DNA of 6,912 nucleotides. It comes from Bacillota bacterium (GTDB lineage: Bacteria > Bacillota > Clostridia > Christensenellales > CAG-138). A model generated the notes under the pieces. That model was not told where the DNA came from. It saw only the letters and a program-made list of their open reading frames with translations, and ran no database searches. Positions 1-6,534 of this stretch are shown piece by piece; within the stretch, counting starts at the first letter, position 1, and each line of letters starts with the position of its first letter. The position numbers and the translations under genes are program-made. The stretch covers positions 1 through 6,912 of the forward strand of contig JAEZIE010000168.1 in the NCBI GenBank assembly GCA_023416175.1. Direction: 5' to 3'.

Positions 1-249
1 CGAGAGCAGCTTCATGGTGGTACTTTTGCCCGCGCCGTTTGGCCCCGCGTAGGCGATAAACTCGCCCCGCTTTACCTGGAAGGAAACGTCGTTGAGCGCA
101 GTGATGATGTGTTTTTCCGGCTTTAACAGGTTCTTTAACAGCCCCTTACCCGCGTTTTCCCGCTGCCACTGGGTAAAGACCTTGGTAACGCCCTGTACAT
201 CAACGGCGATGTCCGCGCGCGCTGTATCGATTGACGCCTTTTTTGACAT
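1..249 (-). CDS. ABC-2 type transporter ATP-binding protein (N-terminal part; cut by window edge)
   Basis: This is the first 83 codons of an ABC transporter ATPase that would energise the two membrane proteins encoded just upstream. The frame is open from the ATG to the window edge. The Walker A motif GPNGAGKSTT lies at about residues 69-78, preceded by a typical beta-strand region (ALNDVSFQVKRGE). About 25 residues lie between the first strand (VQGVTKVF) and that region, containing GKGLLKNLLKPEKH. Such an N-terminal insertion is characteristic of COG4586-class ATPases, which pair with COG3694/COG4587 permeases. The Walker B, signature and H-loop lie outside the window. The start is supported by AAAGGA at 260-265 with a 10-nt spacer, and no other ATG precedes the Walker A region. 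The gene overlaps the end of the upstream permease by 50 nt in another frame, suggesting translational coupling. The transported substrate cannot be inferred. Confidence 0.88.
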   Translation of the reverse strand, partial: MSKKASIDTARADIAVDVQGVTKVFTQWQRENAGKGLLKNLLKPEKHIITALNDVSFQVKRGEFIAYAGPNGAGKSTTMKLLS

Positions 250-1060
250 AGTAATTCAGTCCTTTCTTAAATACGATGGAGGTAATTGCCCACAATACGC
301 CGCATACAATCAGCGGCAGCGCGGCGGGAAGGCCGAGCGGCGCTTTATTGAGCAGCACAAGGGCGGGGAACCAGGCGTTGAGCCCGATCGGAAAAACAGT
401 AATCAGCAATAGCTGCAGCCCGCGCGGCATACCCGAAAGCGGGAACGTACCGATCACAAAGAACACATCCATCACTTCATGGGAAATCTCTTCCGCCTGC
501 ACCGGCGCGTAGAACGCGGCGGTGGCAAACAGGTAGGAAGTGCCCACCATCACCAGAAGGGATACGATCAGGCTACCGATGAGCGCGAACGCCCACCACC
601 ATGGCAATACCATTTGAATATGCGAGAGCGCCCACCACATCAGACCCGCACCCACATAGATCGAGCTGCTGCCGGTAAAGGGCATGAAGCCCATGGTTAT
701 TAGCTGCGTGGGCAACGGCAAAGGCTGAATAAACAGGTGCTCAAACTGCCCGCGGCCAATGAGGCGCGAAATATGCCCGTTGTTGGAGGCAAGGAATGTG
801 ATATAGATGCCGCCTAGCATAACGTTGTAGGCAAGCATGAACAACACGTCCCAGGCGCTTATTCCGCCAATTCCGCCAAAGCGCCACGCTAAAAGCATAA
901 CGCCGGATACGGAGGCGATTGTGGAGACAATGTCCGCAAGGATTGTAAGCGTGGCAAACGTTCTGTCTCGCAGCAGCCATGCAAGGTCCATCTTCGCGGC
1001 GATTCCTAAAAGCGCGAATATTCGCTTCGGGGTAATTTTGATAGGTTTTTCAGCCACCAT
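200..1060 (-). CDS. ABC-2 family transporter permease (second permease of the pair)
   Basis: A 286-residue integral membrane protein, probably one half of the membrane channel of the ABC-2 transporter. About six hydrophobic segments are visible, near residues 36-59, 69-92, 115-145, 151-176, 203-222 and 240-263. The N-terminal 30 residues are basic and the C-terminus is strongly basic. The stretch ISRLIGRGQFEHLFIQPLPL (97-116) matches the conserved cytoplasmic loop (G-x-hydrophobic-x-x-x-L-x-x-P-L) of COG3694/PF06182-like permeases. This family call is from memory of the pattern, not a search. The start overlaps the upstream permease by 11 nt, with only a weak ribosome binding site, so coupled translation is likely. 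The end overlaps the ATPase start by 50 nt. The length is usual for this class. The substrate is unknown. Confidence 0.85.
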   Translation of the reverse strand: MVAEKPIKITPKRIFALLGIAAKMDLAWLLRDRTFATLTILADIVSTIASVSGVMLLAWRFGGIGGISAWDVLFMLAYNVMLGGIYITFLASNNGHISRLIGRGQFEHLFIQPLPLPTQLITMGFMPFTGSSSIYVGAGLMWWALSHIQMVLPWWWAFALIGSLIVSLLVMVGTSYLFATAAFYAPVQAEEISHEVMDVFFVIGTFPLSGMPRGLQLLLITVFPIGLNAWFPALVLLNKAPLGLPAALPLIVCGVLWAITSIVFKKGLNYYVKKGVNRYSARGHRR

Positions 1061-1820
1061 AACTCACCATCTTTTCCTGGGTCTTTTTGAAGAAGAAGAA
1101 TGCCGCCGGCCAGAGTATGGCATTCCAGAACAGTTGCGGCAGTAAAATGGGCAGCGGCTCCGCAAGGCCTACGAACAGTGAAAGCGAGGCCCCTCCAAGG
1201 CTACCAAACGGCTGCAGCGCGAAGATCCGCCCAAGGCCGAACGGCATGATCTGAAACGGAATGACAGCCCCTGAAAACAACGCGATAATCGACATCCGTA
1301 TCATATATACCAGCCAGGCCATGCCTTTCAGGCGAATGGTAAAGCAGGCAAACACGAAGTCTATGGCAAAGCCCAGTGCAATGCACAGCAAAAGGCTCAC
1401 AAAAAACCAGGGCGTGGCCGGTTGTAGGGAAATGCCGATTAGCGGGGCAAAGAGCGCCATCGGAAGGGAAAAGGCAATGAGCATGGGCACCCATTCTCCA
1501 ACAGTCTGCGCGATAATCTGGCCGAAGAGCGGCATGGGGCGGTTAAAAAGCGCTACCAGTTCGCCTTCGTAGGTCCATCCGGAAAACTGCGTGCGCACCA
1601 CCAAAAGCTCCGACAGCAGCGCGTTCAAGTAGGTATAGGTAAGCATCTGGTCTAAACGCATATCAGCTTCTACGCCGTTTTGCATGAGCACGCGCCAAAG
1701 TAGCATCAGCGGAAGTAGGTAGATGAGTTTGATCAGGATTTTCGGAAGCAGGTACCATATGCCGCCGTTGGTCTGGGCACGCAGCGATATTTGCGCCGTT
1801 TTAAAGTATTTTGCAATCAT
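1050..1820 (-). CDS. ABC-2 family transporter permease (first permease of the pair)
   Basis: A 256-residue membrane protein that likely pairs with the next gene's product to form the translocation path of an ABC-2 transporter. Hydrophobic segments are visible near residues 24-46, 57-75, 107-130, 137-162, 168-190 and 226-244. The loop GELVALFNRPMPLFGQII (86-103) resembles the conserved cytoplasmic loop of COG4587/PF06182-like permeases. I chose the ATG at 1820 rather than the longer frame opening at 1883. AAGGAG sits 6 nt upstream, the protein then begins MIAKYFKTAQISLRA like a normal cytoplasmic N-terminus, and the extra 21 codons would run through an intrinsic terminator. It is the first gene of the transporter group and lies about 20 nt downstream of that terminator, so expression probably depends on readthrough. 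The substrate is unknown. Confidence 0.85.
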   Translation of the reverse strand: MIAKYFKTAQISLRAQTNGGIWYLLPKILIKLIYLLPLMLLWRVLMQNGVEADMRLDQMLTYTYLNALLSELLVVRTQFSGWTYEGELVALFNRPMPLFGQIIAQTVGEWVPMLIAFSLPMALFAPLIGISLQPATPWFFVSLLLCIALGFAIDFVFACFTIRLKGMAWLVYMIRMSIIALFSGAVIPFQIMPFGLGRIFALQPFGSLGGASLSLFVGLAEPLPILLPQLFWNAILWPAAFFFFKKTQEKMVSYGG

Positions 1821-1826
1821 AAGATA

Positions 1827-1832
1827 CTCCTT
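1827..1832 (-). promoter_or_regulatory. Ribosome binding site deciding the first ABC-2 permease start
   Basis: AAGGAG on the minus strand, 6 nt before the ATG at 1820. It argues against the in-frame ATG at 1883, which would place the terminator hairpin inside the coding region. Confidence 0.8.
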
Positions 1833-1840
1833 TTTGCACA

Positions 1841-1879
1841 TAAAAAAGCCCTGTGCAGCCGCTTGAGCGCACAGGGCTT
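1841..1879 (-). terminator. Intrinsic terminator between the small ORF and the ABC-2 operon (possible attenuator)
   Basis: Read on the minus strand, AAGCCCTGTGC (1879-1869) pairs perfectly over 11 bp with GCACAGGGCTT (1856-1846) around a 12-nt loop. The 3' arm runs directly into six T residues (1847-1842). This is a textbook Rho-independent terminator. It starts 16 nt after the stop codon of the 54-codon ORF and ends about 9 nt before the ribosome binding site of the permease. It would stop most transcripts from the promoter at 2094-2122 before the transporter genes, unless readthrough or antitermination occurs. Confidence 0.88.
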
Positions 1880-1895
1880 CCAAAGAGACAAAAAC

Positions 1896-2060
1896 CTATT
1901 CAGGCATATTGTTCTGTGAAAGGATTGCGAAGCGGTCGCATGTTGTGTTCAAAAGGGCAGACTCCCCCCTTGACTGAACATTGATACCTGCAGTGCTGTG
2001 GATACGATCACAAAGAACATGCAGTTCATTGTGAATTGCAGGCAACATATTCTTCTTCAT
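1896..2060 (-). CDS. Small protein of unknown function, 54 residues
   Basis: A short ORF beginning MKKNMLPAIHNELHVLCDRI and ending SQNNMPE. I do not recognise it. The case for a real gene rests on its context. A consensus-like promoter lies 34 nt upstream, a purine-rich ribosome binding region (GGAAGGTGGTGAAAGGAT) precedes the ATG, and a perfect intrinsic terminator follows the stop. No signal peptide, membrane segment or double-glycine leader is visible, so it looks soluble and cytoplasmic. There is a weak internal repeat: LHVLCDRI (13-20) and LNTTCDRF (37-44) share LxxxCDR-aromatic/aliphatic, and these hold the protein's only two cysteines. It could be a leader or sensor ORF for the downstream ABC-2 operon, a free-standing small protein, or a peptide handled by that transporter. 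The last is speculative. Confidence 0.6.
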   Translation of the reverse strand: MKKNMLPAIHNELHVLCDRIHSTAGINVQSRGESALLNTTCDRFAILSQNNMPE

Positions 2061-2093
2061 ATCCTTTCACCACCTTCCAACACAGATGTTCCA

Positions 2094-2122
2094 TTTATAC
2101 CATAGATTCAAAGAATTGTAAA
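2094..2122 (-). promoter_or_regulatory. Sigma-A-type promoter for the small ORF (and possibly the ABC-2 operon)
   Basis: On the minus strand, a -35 TTTACA (2122-2117) and a -10 TATAAA (2099-2094) are separated by exactly 17 bp. Each box matches the consensus at five of six positions. Transcription would start near 2087, giving a leader of about 27 nt before the ATG at 2060. This is the best promoter match seen upstream of the minus-strand genes. Confidence 0.75.
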
Positions 2123-2427
2123 TAAGATTCTTCTTAAAAATCCCCATAGATATGCGAGGAAAGCAAGGAATGTTTTACCAACATGAGGAAATAAATTCCC
2201 AAACAAAAAATAATATATTATATTTTCCAGAATGTAACACATGCCATATGGTCAGGGAAAATATGCAAAACTTTGTTCGGGCCGTAATGGTTTAAAGCAT
2301 GCTTGTTTTGGGACTATTGTATTCGGATTACGAACATTTCTTTGAATTCGTATTCCATTTATTTTCAAAGACAAGCATCTTCCATCAAAATTTAGCGTCA
2401 AATATAAATCGCAAAAAAAATAAGCTA

Positions 2428-2456
2428 TTGTTGTTTTTGAATTTTTCATGTATATT
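2428..2456 (+). promoter_or_regulatory. Weak candidate promoter for the opp operon
   Basis: TTGTTG (2428-2433), a 17-bp spacer and TATATT (2451-2456), immediately preceded by TG. The -10 is good but the -35 matches only about half the consensus. It would give a leader of about 85 nt before oppB. The region upstream of oppB is AT-rich, so other start points are possible. Confidence 0.35.
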
Positions 2457-2460
2457 TCTT

Positions 2461-2484
2461 TGTATGTATGTATGCAATGTTGCA
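2461..2484 (+). repeat. TGTA tandem repeat followed by a TGCAA/TTGCA inverted repeat in the opp leader
   Basis: TGTATGTATGTATG (2461-2474) is three and a half copies of a tetranucleotide. It overlaps TGCAA-TG-TTGCA (2473-2484), a 5-bp inverted repeat. Both lie just downstream of the candidate opp promoter and could affect expression, but both are short. Confidence 0.4.
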
Positions 2485-2548
2485 GGTCAGCAGGGCATAC
2501 TTCTGTTGTTCGTATCACTAAATATATTGGAAAGGAGGGGCTGTCTAC

Positions 2549-3496
2549 ATGGGAAAATATGTTTTGCAGCGTGTAGTGGCAATGTTGCTTACGATACTGT
2601 GCATCATAACAATTACATTCTTTCTTATGCATGCAATCCCCGGCGGGCCTTTTACAAGAGAAAGGAAATTGCCTGACGCGATATTACAAGCATTAAACAA
2701 AAAATATCATCTGGACGACCCGGTATGGAAACAGTACGTTAATTATTTGGAGGATTTGGTGCTTAAGGGCGACTTTGGTCCGTCCTTCAAGCAGGTAAAC
2801 AGGTCGGTGAATGAGCTGATTGGCCTTGGCTTCCCGGTTACGACGAAGTTGGGCCTTGTCTCCATCCTTCTTACCTTGGTCCTCGCTATCCCAATGGGAA
2901 TATATTCGGCACTTAAGCAGGGAAAATGGCAGGATTATTCTGCTATGTTTATCGCGACTTTGGGCGTGACCATACCCAGCTTTGTAATGGCGATACTGCT
3001 CATCTATATATTTGCCCTGAAACTAGGCATACTGCCGGTTATCTCCGGCGGTTTGGAAACGTTTAACACCATGGTGTTGCCCGTGCTCGCGCTTACCGGA
3101 TACCAGCTTTCCTTTATTACGAGGCTGATGCGCTCGAGCATGCTCGATGTCATCCAGCAAGATTATATCCGTACGGCGCGCGCCAAAGGCATCTCGGAAT
3201 TCAAGGTGGTTATGAAGCACGCGTTCAAGAACGCGATACTGCCCGTTATCACCTATATGGGGCCGATGGTTGCTGCGCTTTTGACCGGCAGCTTTGTTAT
3301 TGAGAAGATGTTCACCATTCCCGGTTTGGGCGGCTTCTTTGTGACCAGTATCAGCAACCGCGACTACACCATGATTATGGGCTCGACTATTTTCTATGCC
3401 GCCATACTGATTATCATGAACTTTGTGGTGGATATTCTCTATGGCCTTGTGGACCCGCGTATCAAGCTGCAAAATGCGAAAGGAGGGGTAGCATAA
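2549..3496 (+). CDS. oppB: Oligopeptide ABC transporter permease OppB
   Basis: A 315-residue inner-membrane subunit of an oligopeptide/dipeptide importer of the BPD_transp_1 family. Six membrane segments are visible, near residues 9-29, 101-122, 132-157, 175-193, 231-251 and 277-300. A large external domain lies between the first two, containing the PGGPF start and the DDPVWKQY region typical of OppB/DppB. The cytoplasmic EAA loop that docks the ATPases is YIRTARAKGISEFKVVMKHA (206-225), ending at ILP (230-232). The C-terminus has the family's LVDPRI ending. The length is normal. AAAGGAGG at 2531-2538, 10 nt before the ATG, fixes the start. It is the first gene of the operon and the next ATG follows its stop codon directly. 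Whether the system prefers di- or oligopeptides, or another substrate such as nickel, cannot be read from this subunit. Confidence 0.94.
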   Translation: MGKYVLQRVVAMLLTILCIITITFFLMHAIPGGPFTRERKLPDAILQALNKKYHLDDPVWKQYVNYLEDLVLKGDFGPSFKQVNRSVNELIGLGFPVTTKLGLVSILLTLVLAIPMGIYSALKQGKWQDYSAMFIATLGVTIPSFVMAILLIYIFALKLGILPVISGGLETFNTMVLPVLALTGYQLSFITRLMRSSMLDVIQQDYIRTARAKGISEFKVVMKHAFKNAILPVITYMGPMVAALLTGSFVIEKMFTIPGLGGFFVTSISNRDYTMIMGSTIFYAAILIIMNFVVDILYGLVDPRIKLQNAKGGVA

Positions 3497-4471
3497 ATGG
3501 AATATTCAAAGGAAATGTTTGCCCCTCTTACCGAGGTGCAGAAAGGCGAAGACATTTTCATGCGGCCCAGCCTGACCTATTGGCAGGACGCATGGCGCAG
3601 GTTTAAAAAGAACAAGCCGGCAATGATTGCTGGCGTGGTTCTGATCCTGATTGTTTTGTTGGCCATATTCGGGCCAATGTTCTCGCCCTATACGTATGAT
3701 CAGCAGGTGAGATCCGACCGCAACCAGTTCCCGTCCTCAGAGCATTGGTTTGGCACGGATAAGCTGGGGCGCGATTTGTTTGTGCGTACCCTTTACGGCG
3801 CGCGCATCTCGCTTTCCATCGGGTTGGTGGCAAGTCTGATCAACCTGACTATAGGCGTGCTATACGGCGGCCTTTCCGGCTATTTGGGCGGTAAGGTTGA
3901 TAATACCATGATGCGCATCGTGGATATCCTGTATGCTGTCCCGCTGCTGCTCTATGTCATCATGCTGCAGGTTGTGCTGGAGGCCCCTATCAAGGAACTC
4001 TTTCAGACCAGCAAGTTTTTTGGAATGTTTAAGGCATTGGGGCCGGAACTTATTCTTATTTATATCGTGCTTGGCTCCGTTTATTGGGTAGGTACGGCGC
4101 GCATGGTGCGCGGCCAGGTGCTTTCCATTAAAAACCAAGAATTCGTTCTTGCCGCCAAAGCGCAGGGCGCTGGTACGATGCGCATCATCAACAGGCACTT
4201 GACGCCCAATGCAATTGGGCAGATCATCGTCATGACGATGATGTCAATCCCGACAGCGATATTCACTGAATCCTTCCTGAGCTTTATCGGTATCGGCGTG
4301 AGTGCGCCCATGGCGAGCTGGGGTTCACTCGCCAGCGATGCGTACAAGGCGCTGCAGAGCTACCCATACCTGCTGTTTTTCCCGGCGGCGGCAATCTGCC
4401 TCACGGTGCTGGCCTTTAACATTCTGGGCGATGGTCTTAGAGACGCGCTCGATCCCAGAATGAGAAAGTAG
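3497..4471 (+). CDS. oppC: Oligopeptide ABC transporter permease OppC
   Basis: A 324-residue partner of OppB. The cytoplasmic N-terminal segment (OppC_N type) leads to a membrane helix at about 41-65. Five more helices lie near 103-125, 139-160, 182-200, 240-263 and 290-312. The hallmark FGTDKLGRD (85-93) follows the first helix, and the EAA loop runs from LAAKAQG (218-224) to HLTPN (234-238). The C-terminus LGDGLRDALDPRMRK is typical of OppC/DppC. Compared with enterobacterial OppC, it has an extra segment of about 20 residues near 164-183, a variation I recall from clostridial homologues. Its ATG directly abuts the oppB stop. The ribosome binding site AAAGGAGGGG lies in the last codons of oppB, so the two are probably made in matched amounts. 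An internal Met22 exists but lacks a comparable ribosome binding site. Confidence 0.94.
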   Translation: MEYSKEMFAPLTEVQKGEDIFMRPSLTYWQDAWRRFKKNKPAMIAGVVLILIVLLAIFGPMFSPYTYDQQVRSDRNQFPSSEHWFGTDKLGRDLFVRTLYGARISLSIGLVASLINLTIGVLYGGLSGYLGGKVDNTMMRIVDILYAVPLLLYVIMLQVVLEAPIKELFQTSKFFGMFKALGPELILIYIVLGSVYWVGTARMVRGQVLSIKNQEFVLAAKAQGAGTMRIINRHLTPNAIGQIIVMTMMSIPTAIFTESFLSFIGIGVSAPMASWGSLASDAYKALQSYPYLLFFPAAAICLTVLAFNILGDGLRDALDPRMRK

Positions 4472-4477
4472 GTAAGT

Positions 4478-5500
4478 ATGAGCGAATATATTTTAGATGT
4501 TAGAAATTTAAAGACCTCCTTCTTTACCCATGTGGGTGAGGTTCAGGCGGTGCGTGGCGTATCGCTTCAGCTTCGGCCGGGCGAGGCGCTAGGCATTGTG
4601 GGCGAGAGCGGCTGCGGCAAAAGTGTCATGTCGCTTTCTATCATGGGCCTTGTTCCCAAGCCGGGTAAAGTGGTGGGCGGCGAAATCCTGTTTGAACAGC
4701 AGGATCTTGTAAAGCTTAACGATAAACAAATGCGCAAGATCAGGGGCGAGCGGATTTCCATGATATTTCAGGATCCGATGACGTCTTTGAATCCTGTGTA
4801 TACCATAGGCAACCAAATCAATGAAATGCTGCTTGAGCACCAGAAAATGAGCAAAAAGCAGGCGACTGAACGCGCGATTGAGCTTCTGGATCTCGTTGGC
4901 ATCCCCAGCCCCGAAGCGCGGCTCAAGCAGTATCCGCATGAGTTTTCCGGCGGCATGCGCCAGCGTGCCATGATCGCTATGGCGCTTGCATGCGATCCGG
5001 CTCTTTTTATTGCGGATGAGCCCACGACTGCGCTTGACGTTACCATACAGGCGCAAATTTTGGAGCTGATGAAGGACCTCAGGCGCAAAATCAACAGCAC
5101 CATCATACTCATCACGCATGATCTAGGTGTTGTTGCCGACCTGTGCGATGATATTAAGGTGATGTACGCCGGCCTTGTGGCAGAGGAAGGCACCACGCGC
5201 GATATTTTCTATAACGCGCAGCACCCCTATACTTGGGGCCTGTTGAAATCCGTTCCCAAAATCACGGAGGATACCAAGGAGCGCTTAAGGCCCATAGACG
5301 GGCAGCCGCCCGATCTTTTAAAACCCCCGGAAGGCTGTGCGTTTGCGGCGCGGTGTCCGCATGCGATGCGCATATGCCGTGAAGTGCAGCCGCCCAACTT
5401 TGAAGTGAATCCTGGGCACCATTCCTCCTGCTGGCTGCTTCATCCGGAAGCAAAGGAACAGCACGATGCCGCACAGGCGGCTAGGAGGGCAGAGCAATGA
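4478..5500 (+). CDS. oppD: Oligopeptide ABC transporter ATP-binding protein OppD
   Basis: A 340-residue cytoplasmic ATPase that partners OppF to drive peptide import through OppB/OppC. All the catalytic elements are present: Walker A GESGCGKS (42-49), Q-loop Gln98 in MIFQDP, signature SGGMRQR (157-163), Walker B LFIADE (176-181), D-loop ALD, and switch His214. The PTTALDVTIQAQI segment is characteristic of the Opp/Dpp subfamily. The C-terminal oligo_HPY-type extension begins near HPYTWGLL (249-256). It carries four cysteines at 287, 293, 300 and 318 (C-x5-C-x6-C-x17-C). In some DppD/DppF homologues such cysteines bind a [4Fe-4S] cluster. The start lies 6 nt after the oppC stop with only a weak ribosome binding site, consistent with coupled translation. 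The last 4 nt overlap oppF. Confidence 0.95.
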   Translation: MSEYILDVRNLKTSFFTHVGEVQAVRGVSLQLRPGEALGIVGESGCGKSVMSLSIMGLVPKPGKVVGGEILFEQQDLVKLNDKQMRKIRGERISMIFQDPMTSLNPVYTIGNQINEMLLEHQKMSKKQATERAIELLDLVGIPSPEARLKQYPHEFSGGMRQRAMIAMALACDPALFIADEPTTALDVTIQAQILELMKDLRRKINSTIILITHDLGVVADLCDDIKVMYAGLVAEEGTTRDIFYNAQHPYTWGLLKSVPKITEDTKERLRPIDGQPPDLLKPPEGCAFAARCPHAMRICREVQPPNFEVNPGHHSSCWLLHPEAKEQHDAAQAARRAEQ

Positions 5501-6462
5501 GCGCACCGTTGATTGAAGTCAAGAACCTGAAGAAGCACTTCAGGGTTGCAAACGGCATATTGAAGGCCGTTGATGATGTTTCCTTCTCCATTCAAAGAGG
5601 AGAAACATTTGGTTTGGTCGGCGAAAGCGGCTGCGGAAAGACGACTGTCGGCCGCACCATTATCCGGCTCTACAATCCTACTGCGGGGCAGATTTTGTTT
5701 GACGGTTCGGACATCGCTTCCCTGAATGAACGCAAGCTCAAACCTTACCGTCGCCGCATGCAGATTATATTCCAGGATCCTTATGCATCACTTAATCCAC
5801 GCATGACGGTGGGCGATATTATTGCAGAACCGCTAGATATCCATAAGATTTGCAAGGGCGAAGAGCGGCAAAAGCGCATTTATGATTTGCTCGATAGCGT
5901 CGGCTTGACCCGTGAGCATGCAAGCCGTTATCCGCATGAGTTTTCCGGTGGTCAAAGGCAGCGCGTGGGTATTGCCCGTGCGCTTGCGCTCGAACCCGAA
6001 CTGATCATATGCGACGAGCCCATTTCCGCGCTGGATGTGTCCATACAGGCGCAGGTGGTCAATCTGCTTGAGGACCTTCAAAAGGAAAAAGGGCTTACCT
6101 ACCTGTTCATCGCGCACGACCTCTCCATGGTACAGCATATTTCCAACCGCGTCGGCGTCATGTACCTTGGGCATCTGATGGAGGTTGCTTCGAGCAGGGA
6201 GCTTTATAAGAAGCCGTTGCATCCCTACACCATCGCGCTTTTGTCCGCTATTCCCATACCGGACCCGGACGAATCGCAAAGGAGACAGCGCATTATTTTG
6301 GAGGGCAACGTTCCCACCCCCATCAATCCTCCCGCGGGGTGCCCGTTCCGGTCCCGCTGCGCATATGCTAAGCCGCTTTGTGAAACACAAATGCCTGAAA
6401 TGCGGGAGATCGAGCCGGACCACTTTGTAGCGTGCCATTTTGTCGAACAAATTCACGCATAG
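5497..6462 (+). CDS. oppF: Oligopeptide ABC transporter ATP-binding protein OppF
   Basis: A 321-residue ATPase, the second half of the OppD/OppF pair. It has Walker A GESGCGKT (42-49), Q-loop Gln93 in IFQDP, signature SGGQRQR (150-156), Walker B LIICDE (169-174) and switch His207. The IFQDPYASLNPRMTVGDII and DEPISALDVSIQAQV stretches distinguish OppF/DppF from OppD. The C-terminal extension (HPYTIALLSAIPIPDP onward) has four cysteines at 282, 288, 295 and 313, with exactly the spacing seen in OppD. The ATG overlaps the oppD stop as ATGA, and AGGAGGG (5483-5489) lies 7 nt upstream. No terminator is visible after the stop, so transcription can continue into oppA 72 nt downstream. The length is normal for the family. 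Confidence 0.95.
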   Translation: MSAPLIEVKNLKKHFRVANGILKAVDDVSFSIQRGETFGLVGESGCGKTTVGRTIIRLYNPTAGQILFDGSDIASLNERKLKPYRRRMQIIFQDPYASLNPRMTVGDIIAEPLDIHKICKGEERQKRIYDLLDSVGLTREHASRYPHEFSGGQRQRVGIARALALEPELIICDEPISALDVSIQAQVVNLLEDLQKEKGLTYLFIAHDLSMVQHISNRVGVMYLGHLMEVASSRELYKKPLHPYTIALLSAIPIPDPDESQRRQRIILEGNVPTPINPPAGCPFRSRCAYAKPLCETQMPEMREIEPDHFVACHFVEQIHA

Positions 6463-6475
6463 TTTGCAGTTTATA

Positions 6476-6504
6476 TTGTACAAATACGTTTGTGTTAGTA
6501 TAAT
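6476..6504 (+). promoter_or_regulatory. Candidate internal promoter for oppA, with an inverted repeat in its spacer
   Basis: TTGTAC (6476-6481) and a perfect -10 TATAAT (6499-6504) are spaced by 17 bp. The 72-nt gap between oppF and oppA is conspicuously AT-rich. Within the promoter, ACAAA-TACG-TTTGT (6480-6493) forms an inverted repeat that could be a small operator or hairpin. A separate promoter would let the binding protein be made in excess over the membrane and ATPase subunits, a common arrangement for ABC importers. Confidence 0.5.
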
Positions 6505-6534
6505 ATAAAATATATTAAACAGGAGGAACAAAGA

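Larger units (their letters stand above)
2123..2548. other. AT-rich divergent intergenic region, no convincing gene
   Basis: About 430 bp between the minus-strand promoter and oppB. I see no RNA gene, T-box or riboswitch consensus. Short symmetric sites are present: ATAATATATTAT (2210-2221), CCATATGG (2244-2251) and AAGCATGCTT (2295-2304). Any could be an operator, but AT-rich DNA yields such palindromes by chance. The frames that cross this region on both strands run into oppB out of frame or antisense and have no ribosome binding sites, so I do not call them genes. Confidence 0.6.

Noticed and set aside
1821..1883. 21-codon N-terminal extension of the first ABC-2 permease
   Set aside because: It would read through the terminator hairpin and ignore the good AAGGAG site 6 nt before the ATG at 1820.
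2205..2225. TATAAT-like AT run as a minus-strand promoter
   Set aside because: A -10-like hexamer exists, but the position 17 bp upstream (GGCATG) is not a usable -35, and a much better promoter lies at 2094-2122.
2252..2632. 126-residue open frame on the minus strand crossing the intergenic region
   Set aside because: It starts antisense inside oppB, has no ribosome binding site or recognisable domain, and sits in AT-rich DNA. It is best explained as a chance open frame.
2299..2676. Plus-strand open frame running into the start of oppB
   Set aside because: It overlaps oppB in another frame, is rich in Phe/Leu/Cys from AT-rich DNA, and has no ribosome binding site.
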